DNA of 55,760 nt, from contig JAFIGE010000010.1 in the NCBI GenBank assembly GCA_020831585.1, forward strand, positions 1-55,760, given 5' to 3'. Shown piece by piece: positions 24,112 through 33,271 of this stretch. The notes under the pieces are model-generated. The model had not been told where the DNA came from. It searched no databases and saw only the letters and a list, made by a program, of their open reading frames with translations. The DNA comes from Opitutales bacterium (GTDB lineage: Bacteria > Verrucomicrobiota > Verrucomicrobiia > Opitutales > Oceanipulchritudinaceae). The translations under genes were made by a program, and so were the position numbers. How positions within the stretch are numbered: position 1 is the first letter of the stretch; every line of letters starts with the position of its first letter.

Positions 24112-24936
24112 ATGACCGAACCGGAAACCGCTGCCTCCCCGACGGATCCCGACTCTCAGGGCCTCGTGCGCAGTTTCGATCACGCGATCTCATTGCCGGT
24201 TTTTGAGGGGCCGCTTGATTTGCTCCTCTTTCTGATTCGGCGTAACGAGATCGATATCTACGACATCCCGATTGAGACCGTCACGCGCCAATACCTCACG
24301 GTTCTGCGGGGGATGGAGAAGATGCAGCTGGAGGTGGCCGGGGAATTTTTTGTCATGGCCGCGACGCTCATGCAGATCAAGTCGCGCCTGCTTTTGCCCA
24401 AGCATGAGCAAAAGGAGGACGAGGGGGAGGGCGAGGATGAGGTCGATCCGCGGTGGGAACTGGTGCAGCAACTGGTCGAATACAAGCGCTTCAAGGAGGC
24501 GGCTACCGGACTGGAGGCCCTCATTGAGCGCGCGCGCGATTTGGTCTTTCGTGAATACATCCCGGGCCCGGAGGATTTACCCGAGCGCGAATTGCGCCCG
24601 ACTGATCGCATTGAGCTTTGGAACGTTTTCAACCAAGTCCTTCGACGGCTTGCGGAGAAGGTCGTGGTGGGCGAAATCGAAGAAGACAGCGTGACCGTGG
24701 CCGACCGTATGGAGTTCCTGTTGGCCAAATTGCGCGAGACCCCGGCCTTCCTGTTCACGGAAGTTTTTGCTGGTGGCCGGGCTTCCGTGCCCCAGATCGT
24801 TTGCACCTTTCTGGCCATCCTCGAACTTACCCGGCTCAAGCGGATGACGATTGAGCAAGCCACGGCGTTTGCGGACATTCGGTGCACAGTCTTCGTGGGG
24901 GAGGAGGGCACCGCCGCGCCCGATGGCCTTCTTTGA
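24112..24936 (+). CDS. scpA: Segregation and condensation protein A
   Basis: Encodes 274 residues, the kleisin subunit of the SMC-ScpAB condensin. The N-terminal FEGPLDLLLFLIRRNEIDIYDIPIETVTRQYL block is diagnostic, followed by AGEFFVMAATLMQIKSRLLLP, an acidic linker (EDEGEGEDEVD), and a C-terminal winged helix, VCTFLAILELTRLKRMTIEQ. ATG 24112 was chosen over a TTG at 24091. scpB, which often follows directly, is absent here; the next gene is a GYF-domain membrane protein, so the partner must be elsewhere. Confidence 0.95.
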   Translation: MTEPETAASPTDPDSQGLVRSFDHAISLPVFEGPLDLLLFLIRRNEIDIYDIPIETVTRQYLTVLRGMEKMQLEVAGEFFVMAATLMQIKSRLLLPKHEQKEDEGEGEDEVDPRWELVQQLVEYKRFKEAATGLEALIERARDLVFREYIPGPEDLPERELRPTDRIELWNVFNQVLRRLAEKVVVGEIEEDSVTVADRMEFLLAKLRETPAFLFTEVFAGGRASVPQIVCTFLAILELTRLKRMTIEQATAFADIRCTVFVGEEGTAAPDGLL

Positions 24937-25041
24937 AATTCGCGTAAATCCGAATCCTCAGCGCAAAAGCCGTCGGTGCTGGCGTGCTTTTTCCTTGCCG
25001 ATCAAAGTTTTGGGCGGGAACGTTGGAAAACACGCTATCCC

Positions 25042-25842
25042 ATGGTCGAAGAATACTACATTCGTTCGGCGGAGTCGGAAACGGCCCGCGGGCCTTACAC
25101 GATTGAAAAGCTCGTGACCCTTGCCGAGTCGGGTCAGATCTCCCCGCAAACACTTTATTACGATGACAACCTGGAGTCCTGGGCGGCCATCGGCTCCAGC
25201 CACGCGCTTCGGGATCAAGTTTTTCCGCAGAGAAAGACCCTTTCGCTCCGCAAGGTCCGGGACAGCAAAAAGGAGAAGTTAAACGAAGACGCCACCTCGG
25301 AGCCGGTAAAGGTGGATGAGTTGCTGGCGGCTGCGGAGGGCACCACGGAAGAGACCCGATTTATCCGCGAGAAGCGGCGCTGGGAGGAGCGGTCGGCAGC
25401 GATCTCCATTCCGGCCATCGGAACCCTTCTTTTGCTCTCGGCCCTCAGTTTGGTTTATCCAAGTTACGAGATTGTCGCGAGTGCTTTGGAGGAGGGCATC
25501 AGCGGACTCCCCCAACTCCTTCAGACGCCTCTGGTTCTTTTCGGTATCTTCGATTTGATTGGCGGGGTCATTATTCTCCTGGGGGCCACGGAGTTTTTCC
25601 CCGCGTTGCGATTGCGCGCCATGTTGGGAGCCGGGTTTCTTGGCTTCATGTTTATGGCCCAGTTTCTCAATGGGTATGGTGATGGGGCCTTTCTTGCCAT
25701 CTCCAGCATGCTTTTTGGTCTCGGCCTTTTTGTCTCGACGCTTACCCTTCATTTCCGGCTGTTGCTTGCGTCGATCATCACCGCAGGCTTGGGCGTCGCC
25801 GGGTTCATTTATTTCGCGAACATCGCGGCGCTTCTTTTTTGA
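25042..25842 (+). CDS. GYF-like-domain membrane protein, function unknown
   Basis: Encodes 266 residues. Residues 1-50 resemble the GYF_2 domain (EYYIRSAESETARGPYTIEKL, followed by GQISPQTLYYDD and W), a small peptide-binding module. A charged linker follows (residues about 60-125). The C-terminal half has four or five hydrophobic helices: IPAIGTLLLLSALSLVYP, LVLFGIFDLIGGVIILLGA, AMLGAGFLGFMFMAQFL, ISSMLFGLGLFVSTLTL and SIITAGLGVAGFIYF. The N-terminal domain should face the cytoplasm. The start at 25042 puts the GYF motif at the N-terminus. A role cannot be assigned. Confidence 0.7.
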   Translation: MVEEYYIRSAESETARGPYTIEKLVTLAESGQISPQTLYYDDNLESWAAIGSSHALRDQVFPQRKTLSLRKVRDSKKEKLNEDATSEPVKVDELLAAAEGTTEETRFIREKRRWEERSAAISIPAIGTLLLLSALSLVYPSYEIVASALEEGISGLPQLLQTPLVLFGIFDLIGGVIILLGATEFFPALRLRAMLGAGFLGFMFMAQFLNGYGDGAFLAISSMLFGLGLFVSTLTLHFRLLLASIITAGLGVAGFIYFANIAALLF

Positions 25843-26048
25843 GTTGGGGATTGCCGGCCAGAAGACAGCCTTATCTCTCAGTCCAGATAAGCTCTTTTTG
25901 CGCGTAAAATTATAGCAGTCTCTGGAATTTTCTTGATTTTAGAGGTTTGCTCTCTTTATTGGCCAAAATTGAAGCTCTGGTTTAACCGCCGTGCTTTGAT
26001 TCCCGGTTAATCTCTCTCGCCGAAAATTCTCTTAAGCGACTACTTGCT
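25843..26048 (+). promoter_or_regulatory. AT-rich leader of the RRM gene with a candidate promoter
   Basis: The 206 bases before the RNA-binding protein gene are AT-rich relative to their flanks and hold no gene. A possible promoter has TTGATT at 25933-25938 and TTTATT at 25955-25960 with a 16-base spacer. That would leave a leader of about 80 bases, a length seen for cold-regulated or autoregulated RNA-binding protein genes. The hexamers are imperfect and unproven. Confidence 0.3.
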
Positions 26049-26309
26049 ATGGACTGCTCTCTTTATGTTGGGAACCTGCCTTTTGGGGCAATGGAAAGCG
26101 AAGTTAATGAACTATTCAGCCGTTTTGGGAAAGTTCAGGAGGTTCGTTTTATGATGGATTGGCAACGCGGACGTTTTCGCGGCTATGGTTTTGTCATCAT
26201 GCCGGAAGAAGCCGCCACTCGCGCCGTTCGCGAACTGGACGGTGCCGAATTTCAGGGGCGCCCCCTGCGGGTATCTCTTGCCCGCCAGCGCGAAAGGGCT
26301 TCGGCGTAG
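26049..26309 (+). CDS. Small RRM-type RNA-binding protein
   Basis: Encodes 86 residues, almost exactly one RNA recognition motif. RNP2 is LYVGNL (residues 5-10), and RNP1 is RGYGFVIM in the third strand with its aromatic residues intact. DGAEFQGRPLRVSLAR completes the fold, followed by a short basic tail. Single-RRM proteins of this kind occur in cyanobacteria and several Gram-negative phyla, often cold- or stress-induced, and act as RNA chaperones or localisation factors. It stands alone, with an AT-rich leader upstream and 259 gene-free bases downstream. Confidence 0.9.
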   Translation: MDCSLYVGNLPFGAMESEVNELFSRFGKVQEVRFMMDWQRGRFRGYGFVIMPEEAATRAVRELDGAEFQGRPLRVSLARQRERASA

Positions 26310-26568
26310 GAAGGCGGGATACCTTCCGCGCGCGGTGTTTGCCTGCTGACTGTTGCCGGACGGTCGGACCTTTTCGGCCTAGCGGGAGCCCCTTGCGGGG
26401 TGGAAGGAGGCGGACGGGGGCCGATCCCGAACCGGACCGGTGGACGGGTATGGGTTGGTTTTTGTTTGAGTTTTCTGTTTCAAGAGCTTTTTGCTTTGAA
26501 TATGGCCATCGGCACCCTCTCCCCGTGGGGGCGCTTTTGCCGTTTCCTTTCTCATCTTGCCAGCCACC

Positions 26569-27474
26569 ATGTCGTTTTCGGTTGCCATCGCTACGCACAA
26601 TCGGGCGAGTGATCTGGAGCACACGCTTGCTCAACTGCGGCGTTTGGATCCTTGGCCGACGGAGATTCTTGTCTGTGCGGACGGGTGTTCGGATCGCACG
26701 GTGGAGCTTGTTCGGGAGGGATTCCCGGAGTGCCGCCTGATCGAAAATGAAACCACCCTCGGCTCCGTAGCCTCGCGTGATCGCCTCATGCGGGAGGCGG
26801 AGGGCGAATTGGTTCTGCTGATCGATGATGACAGCTACCCCATGGAGGAGAATTTTGTGGCGCTTGCCCGGAGCGTGATGCGCGATGCGCCGGAGGTCGC
26901 TGTATTGAGCTTCCCTCAGCGCACGGATGAATTTCCGGAGACGCTTGACCAAAGTAACTTTGGCCCTTCGCAGCAGGTGGCTTCCTTTGCCAACTCCGGG
27001 GCGCTCCTGCGGCGATCCGTGTATGAGCAGCTTCCGGGTTTTGCGAAGATCTTTTTCCATCGTTACGCGGAGCCCGATTACGTGTTGCAGTGCATGGAAG
27101 CGGGCTACGAGGTTTGCCTATACACCGGCCTTACGATTCGGCATCACACGGTTCCGGCCATGAGGGATGAGCTGCTCACGCACCATTTTCACGCGCGGAA
27201 TGAGTGTTGGAGTGTGCTTCTGCGGGCTCCCTGGTGGCTCGTTCCGCCAATGATCTTTTGCAGGGCGTGCAGGCAGATGACAGTTGCCCGTCGCCGTGGC
27301 CGGCTGTGGATACGCCGCGAACCCTTGTGGTGGCGAGAGTTCGTGCGGGGAATCGGGCCCCTGCTCCGACTTCGGCAACCGGTCTCTTTTGCCACCTACC
27401 GCGCGTGGTTGGGGTTGCTCCGGCAACCGAAGGAACGCCTCACTCTGGGGCCCACCTATGCGCGGGATTCTTGA
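26569..27474 (+). CDS. Glycosyltransferase family 2
   Basis: Encodes 301 residues. The GT-A fold N-terminus reads SFSVAIATHNRASDLEHTL, the nucleotide-sugar-binding acidic motif is VLLIDDDSYPMEEN, and GSVASRDRLMREAEGE precedes it. SGALLRRSVYEQLPGF and the acceptor-side acidic residues AEPDYVLQC follow. The C-terminal part is basic and aromatic (WWLVPPMIFCRACRQMTVARRRGR), which fits association with the membrane surface. Acceptor and donor are unknown; cell-surface polysaccharide or LPS decoration is likely. It is not embedded in a polysaccharide locus. ATG 26569 was chosen over a TTG at 26557. Confidence 0.85.
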   Translation: MSFSVAIATHNRASDLEHTLAQLRRLDPWPTEILVCADGCSDRTVELVREGFPECRLIENETTLGSVASRDRLMREAEGELVLLIDDDSYPMEENFVALARSVMRDAPEVAVLSFPQRTDEFPETLDQSNFGPSQQVASFANSGALLRRSVYEQLPGFAKIFFHRYAEPDYVLQCMEAGYEVCLYTGLTIRHHTVPAMRDELLTHHFHARNECWSVLLRAPWWLVPPMIFCRACRQMTVARRRGRLWIRREPLWWREFVRGIGPLLRLRQPVSFATYRAWLGLLRQPKERLTLGPTYARDS

Positions 27475-27694
27475 GATGGGGTAACGTCGCTTGATCTCGC
27501 CGATCTCCGGAGAATCTTCGACGGGAGATTTTGATCGGAATTGATGTGGCGGCGGACAGATCGCGGGAATACCGGACGAGCCGCAGCCGGAAAAGGCTGG
27601 GATTGCCTTGACCACAACGAAGCCCTTCTTTTCGTTCCGGTTTCCGCCGTAGCTCGCCATTCTTGCAGCGCTCCGGCAACCCTTCTTTCTTTTT

Positions 27695-30600
27695 ATGCAC
27701 ACCAACGACCTCCTTCGCCACATCGGATTCGATCCGGAAACCCGCACTTCCGTTGCGCCCGACAAATCGATTCTGGAACTCATCAATTTGCGCCTGGCCA
27801 TGATGGGCCAGCCCATCGCCGGGGACGAGCGTGACTTCACGCTCCTTTCCATGGGTAAGTCGCTCGTTTCCCAATATCGCTCGCGGGCTCGCCTCATCGA
27901 GGATGTGCGCGCCCCGGTCGACCAGCGGATCGAATCCTTTTTGGCCGCGTTTCTCGGCGATCTTTTGGAGGATGGGGAAGCGGCCCCCCGCCTGCCCGGC
28001 CAGACTTTTGGCCTCACCCAGCACGGCATGGCCCGGTTGCTTTCCCTGCCCGCCACGGGCGACGAATTCAAGTCGTCCCTAATCAGCTCCTATCGCCTTG
28101 CCAACGGGGTGCTTCACAATCCCGCGAGCGACCGCCGAACGACCAAGGGCGTCTTCCATATCTGCGAGGATGGGCTGCCCGTGCCGGCGGACAAGAAATC
28201 GGTTCCCCGCATCACCTATCTTCATTTGCTCCGGGCGGCCCTCCAACCCCCGGCGGATCTCATGGAGCTGCCCATCACGGCCAATCAGGATGAGAAAGCG
28301 CGCGCCTGGATTTCGCTCCTTCTGCGCCCGGTGGTCTGCCCCGCGATTCCGGGGTATATTGAGGAAAAACGCATGGAGGTGCGCTTCTTCGCCCCCGGCA
28401 ATCTCGTGAGCAACCTCGACTTTGTGGAGTCCATTTTCGGCAACGGGGGCGATCCCTACCTCCCTGAAAACGATGCGGGTGTGGATGTGCGCCATTGGTC
28501 CGGCCACACAGGTTGCATCATCCTCGCTCCTCATCTCATCCGCCTTCGGAAAAAAGACGTCGGTCTGCCCCACGTCTCCGAAGCGACCGACCGCCAGAAG
28601 CGCGACGGCATGTGCTGGGAAAAGGCGGACGAGCTCTACAACGACGGCGGCGCCTTCAAGATCACCGCGCGCGACGAGCGCGGCGTGGTCGTGACCCTCA
28701 TCGCCGACAATTACTTCGGCTACTGCAAAAAAGAGGTGAAGACGCAGATCGGTTTCGCCGTGAACCTCATGGGCATTGCCGAAGAAGAGCACGCCGGGGG
28801 GGCCATGGCCTTCGCCAGTTATGACCTCGGGGAGGATTTCCGCCTGGGCGATGTGATGTCTGAAGAGGGTTACACCTTCGCCGGACTCATCGAGCGGGAA
28901 GGGGATCACATCGACGTGCAACCGGAAGGTTATGGTATTGATAAGGCGTTCCCGGAAATTGTCTACATCCCGGAGAAGGCGCGCTTTTCCCTGAATGAGG
29001 CGCGCATCATCTGGAGCAATGCCGGGGGAGAGCAGAAAATCAAACTCCTCGCGGAAAAGGTCTACATTCTCCCCACGGGCTACAAAGTGCGCCTCATCAA
29101 ACCGGCCGAAGGCCGCCGCTGGCGCCTTATCGGCACCGTGCCCGAAGCGACCCTTTGTCACAAGCCCTGCACGGTCTCGGGTGGGGGTAAGTCCGAGATA
29201 TCAAAATCAATTGCAGATGCGATCATCCACGCCCCCTTTTATGTCTCCGACATCCGCGCGGATTTCGAGGAGGTGGACCGCTTGCTCAAGCGGGAGTATG
29301 GCGACCGTTTCCAGGACAGCTCGCGCCGCCGCCATCCCGGCCGCCCGATTCTCAGCCCCGAGCGCACCCTGGGTTCGGTCATCAAGCTCCTTACGCCAAG
29401 CGACGAGTTCACCGACGAATACAACGCCTTTCTTGACTCCATTCCGCCCCACATCAAGGAGCTTATCCTTCTCGTAAAGCGCTTCTACAAGACGGACTGG
29501 GGCGATGACTGGAAGAGCCGCTTCAGCGTGAATGTGATCAACGGCCAGCCGGGCCACGAGCTCAAATACCGCGACCGCGAAGCCATTGCCAGTTACCTCC
29601 GCGTGGGCTACGAAGCGGACGGGTCCTGGCGCGTTTTCTCCCTGCGCAAAGATTTCGCTCCGGCCGTGAAAATCCAAACGGAGGACGATATCACGGCCTC
29701 GGTGACCGTTCCCGCCGCAGCCCTTCCCGGTGCGAAAGCAGGGGAGGCCGACAAATCCGTGAAGGTCATCTACAACTGTGAGTTCCGCCTCTTCCAGCGC
29801 CCCGACGACGCCATCGTGCGCGGCTACGACAAGAAGACGGAATTCGACATCAGCCGGCGCAGCGCCTTCCTCTCCAATTACGAGCCTCTGGATCAGGCGG
29901 CGGTGCGGGAGATCGTGGAGGACGCCGTGCGCTTCGACTATTTTACCGAACCCATGAAGGAGCTTTTGCGCGATTTCGTGGAGAACCCGGAGAAGCACCC
30001 GAAGTACCTTGTATGCTCGGCCTACCCACGGATTTTCGAGGGCAAGCCTTCAAAGAATCCGCGCTACCTGCAGACGCGCCTGAATCTTGAATCACCCCGC
30101 GCCAGCTATGTTGCCGATCTGGGCATGCGCCTGCGCAACAAGCTGCCGGAGAGCACGCCCATTGTTTACCCGGTGAATGCGGTCCTGCCGGGCCGCCGGA
30201 ACAACCCGCCCGACGGTCCCATCCGCAACCTCGCCGTGTTCAACCCGATTCACTACATGCCCCTGCCCGAGGCCTTCATGGAGTTTATTTCCTCCATGAC
30301 CGGGAAAAGCCCGTCGACCACCGGAGCCGGTTCGGAAGGAGCTCTCACGAAGGGGCCCTTCAACATGCTCCTCCCCATCACGGATTTGAACAACGCGCTC
30401 CTTTCCACCATCCTCGGGGGCTACGAGCCCTTCATTACGGCGGCGGGCTATGTGGGGCCGAAGTTCCGCGTGGATCACGACATCAGCCTCCTTGTGCCCG
30501 AAGTTTGGAGCCGTATGCGTTCCTACGAACGCAGGGCCTCCTGGCTCATCGAAAACGGCTACCTGGAGGCCGTGCCCGACCTCGAACACAAGGGCGAGAC

Positions 30601-31135
30601 GGTGCCATCGAGTCTCCTCGGCTACCGCATCAACCAAGTCTTCGTGACCCACTTTATGGGGCGTATCTTTGGCAACCCGAGTATTCTCTTCGACGAGGCC
30701 ATGCTTAAACCCGAGCTTCAGGGTATGGATGACTTCGTCGACGGTATGAAGAACATGGTCGAGACTCACCGCCGCGTCGCCTTGCACTACTTCGAAGACG
30801 GCAGCATCGACCTTGCCTGTCCGCCCCTTCGCGCGATTTTGCACTATATGGCGCACGGAGAGTGGGAAGGTCACACCATTCGCGACACCGCCCTGCGCGA
30901 TCTCTTTGATCGCGATCAGGTGCTCGCAAGCGCCTGGTATCGCGAGCGCCTGGAGCGCCAGGCCGTCTACGACCGCTCCTTCTGGGAAGCCCGCGCGGCC
31001 TACCTCGAATCACTGGAAGATGGACCCCTTAATCAAGCCGCCCGCGCTTACGTCGCAGAGCAGATCCGCAATTCCGCCGAAGGGGATCCCGCCAAGGTTT
31101 TCGCGGGTACAATCGGCCGTGACCGATTGGCCTGA
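27695..31135 (+). CDS. Probable pyrophosphate-type phosphoenolpyruvate carboxykinase
   Basis: Encodes 1146 residues with no signal peptide or membrane helix, so a large cytoplasmic enzyme. Length and several blocks fit the PPi-dependent PEP carboxykinase family known from Entamoeba and Propionibacterium (about 1100-1150 residues), which interconverts oxaloacetate plus PPi with PEP, phosphate and CO2. HSGHTGCIILAPHLIRLRKK-like, WEKADELYNDGG and CHKPCTVSGGGKSEISKSI (near residues 487-505; a P-loop-like GGGKSE) are the striking stretches. SYVADLGMRLRNKLPE and LLPITDLNNALL lie in the C-terminal half. The call rests on recalled family features rather than a search, and databases often label such proteins hypothetical. 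It is a single gene with its own strong terminator. Confidence 0.58.
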   Translation: MHTNDLLRHIGFDPETRTSVAPDKSILELINLRLAMMGQPIAGDERDFTLLSMGKSLVSQYRSRARLIEDVRAPVDQRIESFLAAFLGDLLEDGEAAPRLPGQTFGLTQHGMARLLSLPATGDEFKSSLISSYRLANGVLHNPASDRRTTKGVFHICEDGLPVPADKKSVPRITYLHLLRAALQPPADLMELPITANQDEKARAWISLLLRPVVCPAIPGYIEEKRMEVRFFAPGNLVSNLDFVESIFGNGGDPYLPENDAGVDVRHWSGHTGCIILAPHLIRLRKKDVGLPHVSEATDRQKRDGMCWEKADELYNDGGAFKITARDERGVVVTLIADNYFGYCKKEVKTQIGFAVNLMGIAEEEHAGGAMAFASYDLGEDFRLGDVMSEEGYTFAGLIEREGDHIDVQPEGYGIDKAFPEIVYIPEKARFSLNEARIIWSNAGGEQKIKLLAEKVYILPTGYKVRLIKPAEGRRWRLIGTVPEATLCHKPCTVSGGGKSEISKSIADAIIHAPFYVSDIRADFEEVDRLLKREYGDRFQDSSRRRHPGRPILSPERTLGSVIKLLTPSDEFTDEYNAFLDSIPPHIKELILLVKRFYKTDWGDDWKSRFSVNVINGQPGHELKYRDREAIASYLRVGYEADGSWRVFSLRKDFAPAVKIQTEDDITASVTVPAAALPGAKAGEADKSVKVIYNCEFRLFQRPDDAIVRGYDKKTEFDISRRSAFLSNYEPLDQAAVREIVEDAVRFDYFTEPMKELLRDFVENPEKHPKYLVCSAYPRIFEGKPSKNPRYLQTRLNLESPRASYVADLGMRLRNKLPESTPIVYPVNAVLPGRRNNPPDGPIRNLAVFNPIHYMPLPEAFMEFISSMTGKSPSTTGAGSEGALTKGPFNMLLPITDLNNALLSTILGGYEPFITAAGYVGPKFRVDHDISLLVPEVWSRMRSYERRASWLIENGYLEAVPDLEHKGETVPSSLLGYRINQVFVTHFMGRIFGNPSILFDEAMLKPELQGMDDFVDGMKNMVETHRRVALHYFEDGSIDLACPPLRAILHYMAHGEWEGHTIRDTALRDLFDRDQVLASAWYRERLERQAVYDRSFWEARAAYLESLEDGPLNQAARAYVAEQIRNSAEGDPAKVFAGTIGRDRLA

Positions 31136-31162
31136 AGCACTCACCCTTGCCTTCTAATTTGC

Positions 31163-31202
31163 GAGGTCCCGCGCCCGTTAGGGTGCGGGACCTCTTTTTT
31201 TT
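31163..31202 (+). terminator. Strong Rho-independent terminator after the PEPCK-like gene
   Basis: A perfect 10-base stem, GAGGTCCCGC (31163-31172) with GCGGGACCTC (31185-31194), encloses a 12-base loop and is followed by eight T residues. It starts 27 bases after the stop codon. Confidence 0.95.
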
Positions 31203-31584
31203 GCACATGGATTCAATCCCCAAAGACCCTTTCGATTTCCTTCAGTTTTTTTGAACACGGCCTCTTGAATCGGTCGGTTTACAGAACTGGCGGATTGGAT
31301 TTGCGGGTTTGCTGCGTCAGGAAAATGTCAAATTTACAAATGGATAAACCCCCCATATCGCCCGCAAACCCGCATAAACAAAGGGATTTCTTCGGTTTGT
31401 TTGAAATGGATTTTACAAGTAGCGTTGGTTGCGGATGCGCTGGTCATTTCGGGCCGGTTTTTGTCTTGTAAACGCTGGACGGGCAGGATTGTTTTTACAT
31501 TTACATTCAGGTGCGGTTTTTATGTGCGGAGACGTTCACAAATCCGTCTGCGAAGAACGCTATATCACAGGTTGAAATCACGGC
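31203..31584 (+). other. Intergenic region upstream of the pilM-like operon with an 11-base inverted repeat
   Basis: No gene was recognised in 382 bases; the frames here are short and without family features. TGCGGGTTTGC (31302-31312) is perfectly inverted as GCAAACCCGCA (31364-31374) with 51 bases between. TTTACATTTACATT near 31496 gives repeated TTTACA words of -35 character close to the operon start. The region probably holds the promoter of the secretin/giant-protein operon. Confidence 0.45.
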
Positions 31585-32637
31585 ATGTTGTCCAAAAAAC
31601 AATCCGGTTTGTTTGTCGAGGTAGGGGATTTTTCAATCCTTGTCGCTCAGGTGAATTCACTGGACGGGCCCTTGGTGATCGAATCACTCAAATCTTTTCC
31701 GCGCTCTGAGGATCTCTCGCATTTGCAGGCTTTCGCGGCACCCTTGGTGGAGCGGAAGACTCCGCGTTTTCTCATGGCCCACTGCGGAATTCTGCCGCCC
31801 TCCCGTTTTATCCGCCGTCATTCCATTGAGTCCGCCGCCAAGGCAAAGGATCCGAAGTATCTGGAGGAGGTGGTTACCCAACAGTTCCGCATTGATGCGA
31901 GACAGAACAAGACGGCCGTTATCAATGCCGTGGATGGAGCGGAGTTTTCCCTCGATCGCCCGATTACGGCGCAGAAGGAGCTTCTCTTCGCGGGTGCGAA
32001 AACGGTCGAAATCAGCGGGTTACAGAGCCTCTTGGTGAAGTCGCACATCTACCCGCGTTCGCTCCAACTAGCACCGGTTTGCAGTCTCGGGGCCATGCAA
32101 GACTACCTGCGCTGGAAGAAATACGAAGAGCCGGTCCTGATTGTCGACTTGGGGCGGAAGAACGGGCACGCATACATCGCCTCCCGCAATCAAGTCGATT
32201 TCACCCGCCCGCTTGAGGTCGGAGTCGATTCGGTCGTTCCCCAAATTCAAGCGGAACTGGGTCTAAAGGATGAGGAATCCGCCCGAAAGCTGCTGAACTC
32301 CAATACTTTCGATTTTACCGAAATGGGATCTGCGCTTTTGCGCAAGGTTCTCAAGGAGTTGCAAGCTGCCATCGGGTTCTTTGAGGTGCAAACCGGCCTT
32401 GGCCTTACTCACATCCACGTGCTCAACGTGCCGGACAACCTGCGATGGGTGCCAAATACCCTGGCCAAGAGCCTCGGGCACCAACCGCTTCCCATGGAGC
32501 TGGTGCCTTGGTTGAACGCACGCGATATTCGCCTGGCTCCCGAAGTGGCCGCCATTGGAGCGGAGTCGCGTTGGTTTGGGCTGTATTCTCTAATGGGCAA
32601 TTTTTCCAATAAAGGCGATGGCGCAAAAGAAAAATAG
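31585..32637 (+). CDS. PilM-like actin-fold protein of a type IV pilus/secretion assembly operon
   Basis: Encodes 350 residues. The sequence follows the PilM/FtsA layout in degenerate form: SGLFVEVGDFSILVAQV replaces the first phosphate motif, and EPVLIVDLGRKNGHAYIA (near residue 180) the second. FTRPLEVGVDSVVPQIQAELGLKDEESARKLL is the typical PilM stretch. It would sit on the cytoplasmic side of the inner membrane and bind the N-terminus of the PilN-like protein. The next gene overlaps by 20 bases, and gene order matches pilMNOPQ. The motif decay suggests it may not hydrolyse ATP. Confidence 0.72.
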   Translation: MLSKKQSGLFVEVGDFSILVAQVNSLDGPLVIESLKSFPRSEDLSHLQAFAAPLVERKTPRFLMAHCGILPPSRFIRRHSIESAAKAKDPKYLEEVVTQQFRIDARQNKTAVINAVDGAEFSLDRPITAQKELLFAGAKTVEISGLQSLLVKSHIYPRSLQLAPVCSLGAMQDYLRWKKYEEPVLIVDLGRKNGHAYIASRNQVDFTRPLEVGVDSVVPQIQAELGLKDEESARKLLNSNTFDFTEMGSALLRKVLKELQAAIGFFEVQTGLGLTHIHVLNVPDNLRWVPNTLAKSLGHQPLPMELVPWLNARDIRLAPEVAAIGAESRWFGLYSLMGNFSNKGDGAKEK

Positions 32638-33271
32638 ATCAGCCAGCCACCCCCCGTGGCGCCCGAATTACCTCGAGCCCGGGGCTCTCCCGGATGTGAA
32701 GGTCGTGCGAACAAACTTCATCGTGAATTTTGTTTCGCTTTCTCTGTGCATCGGGCTTCTCGTCTTTCTTGGCTTCCGTGAATACAATGCTTCGATTCTG
32801 GAGCAGGATCTGGAAGCCCTCCAGCAAAGAATCTCGGCCAGCCGGGCGGCCAATGATCGGGCCGTGCGGCTTTCCACCGAGTTTCAGAGAGAGGCCCGCC
32901 ATCTCGAACAGGTGGTGGCTTTCATGGACAAGCCTATTCTTGCCCATGAGATCTTCTTGTCCGTGGCCGCAGCCCGCCCCCGCCCAGTCCTCGTAACTTC
33001 GTTTTCCTTGACACCTTTCAGGGAGGGACGGGCTCCACGCGCCGTCACAAAGTTTCGCATCACGGTCCAGGGTACGGTTTCTGAGACCCCTGATCGCGCG
33101 GCCGCTGAGGTCATCAATGACTTTCGCTCAGCTCTCGCAGCGGCCCCGGAGTTGGCTGTCATGATCGAGGAAAATCGCCTCTCGAACTTCGTTCGGACGG
33201 ATAACCCGTCCGTTTTTACCTTCAACATTCAGGTGGTGCTGGATCCGCAAAAGCAAGGGAGTAACCGGTGA
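32618..33271 (+). CDS. PilN-like bitopic inner-membrane protein
   Basis: Encodes 217 residues. A short cytoplasmic N-terminus rich in Asn, Pro and basic residues (RPNYLEPG, comparable to the PilM-binding INLLP-type motif) precedes one membrane helix (residues about 35-52, FVSLSLCIGLLVFLGF). A periplasmic coiled coil (EQDLEALQQRISASRAANDRA) and a ferredoxin-like alpha/beta domain follow. The assignment rests on topology and on position between PilM-like and PilO-like genes. It overlaps pilM by 20 bases and the next gene by GTGA. Confidence 0.65.
   Translation: MAQKKNRSASHPPWRPNYLEPGALPDVKVVRTNFIVNFVSLSLCIGLLVFLGFREYNASILEQDLEALQQRISASRAANDRAVRLSTEFQREARHLEQVVAFMDKPILAHEIFLSVAAARPRPVLVTSFSLTPFREGRAPRAVTKFRITVQGTVSETPDRAAAEVINDFRSALAAAPELAVMIEENRLSNFVRTDNPSVFTFNIQVVLDPQKQGSNR

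Noticed and set aside
28079-29161. 360-residue minus-strand frame inside the PEPCK-like gene
   Set aside because: Mirror frame of a 1146-residue gene with its own terminator; no domain.
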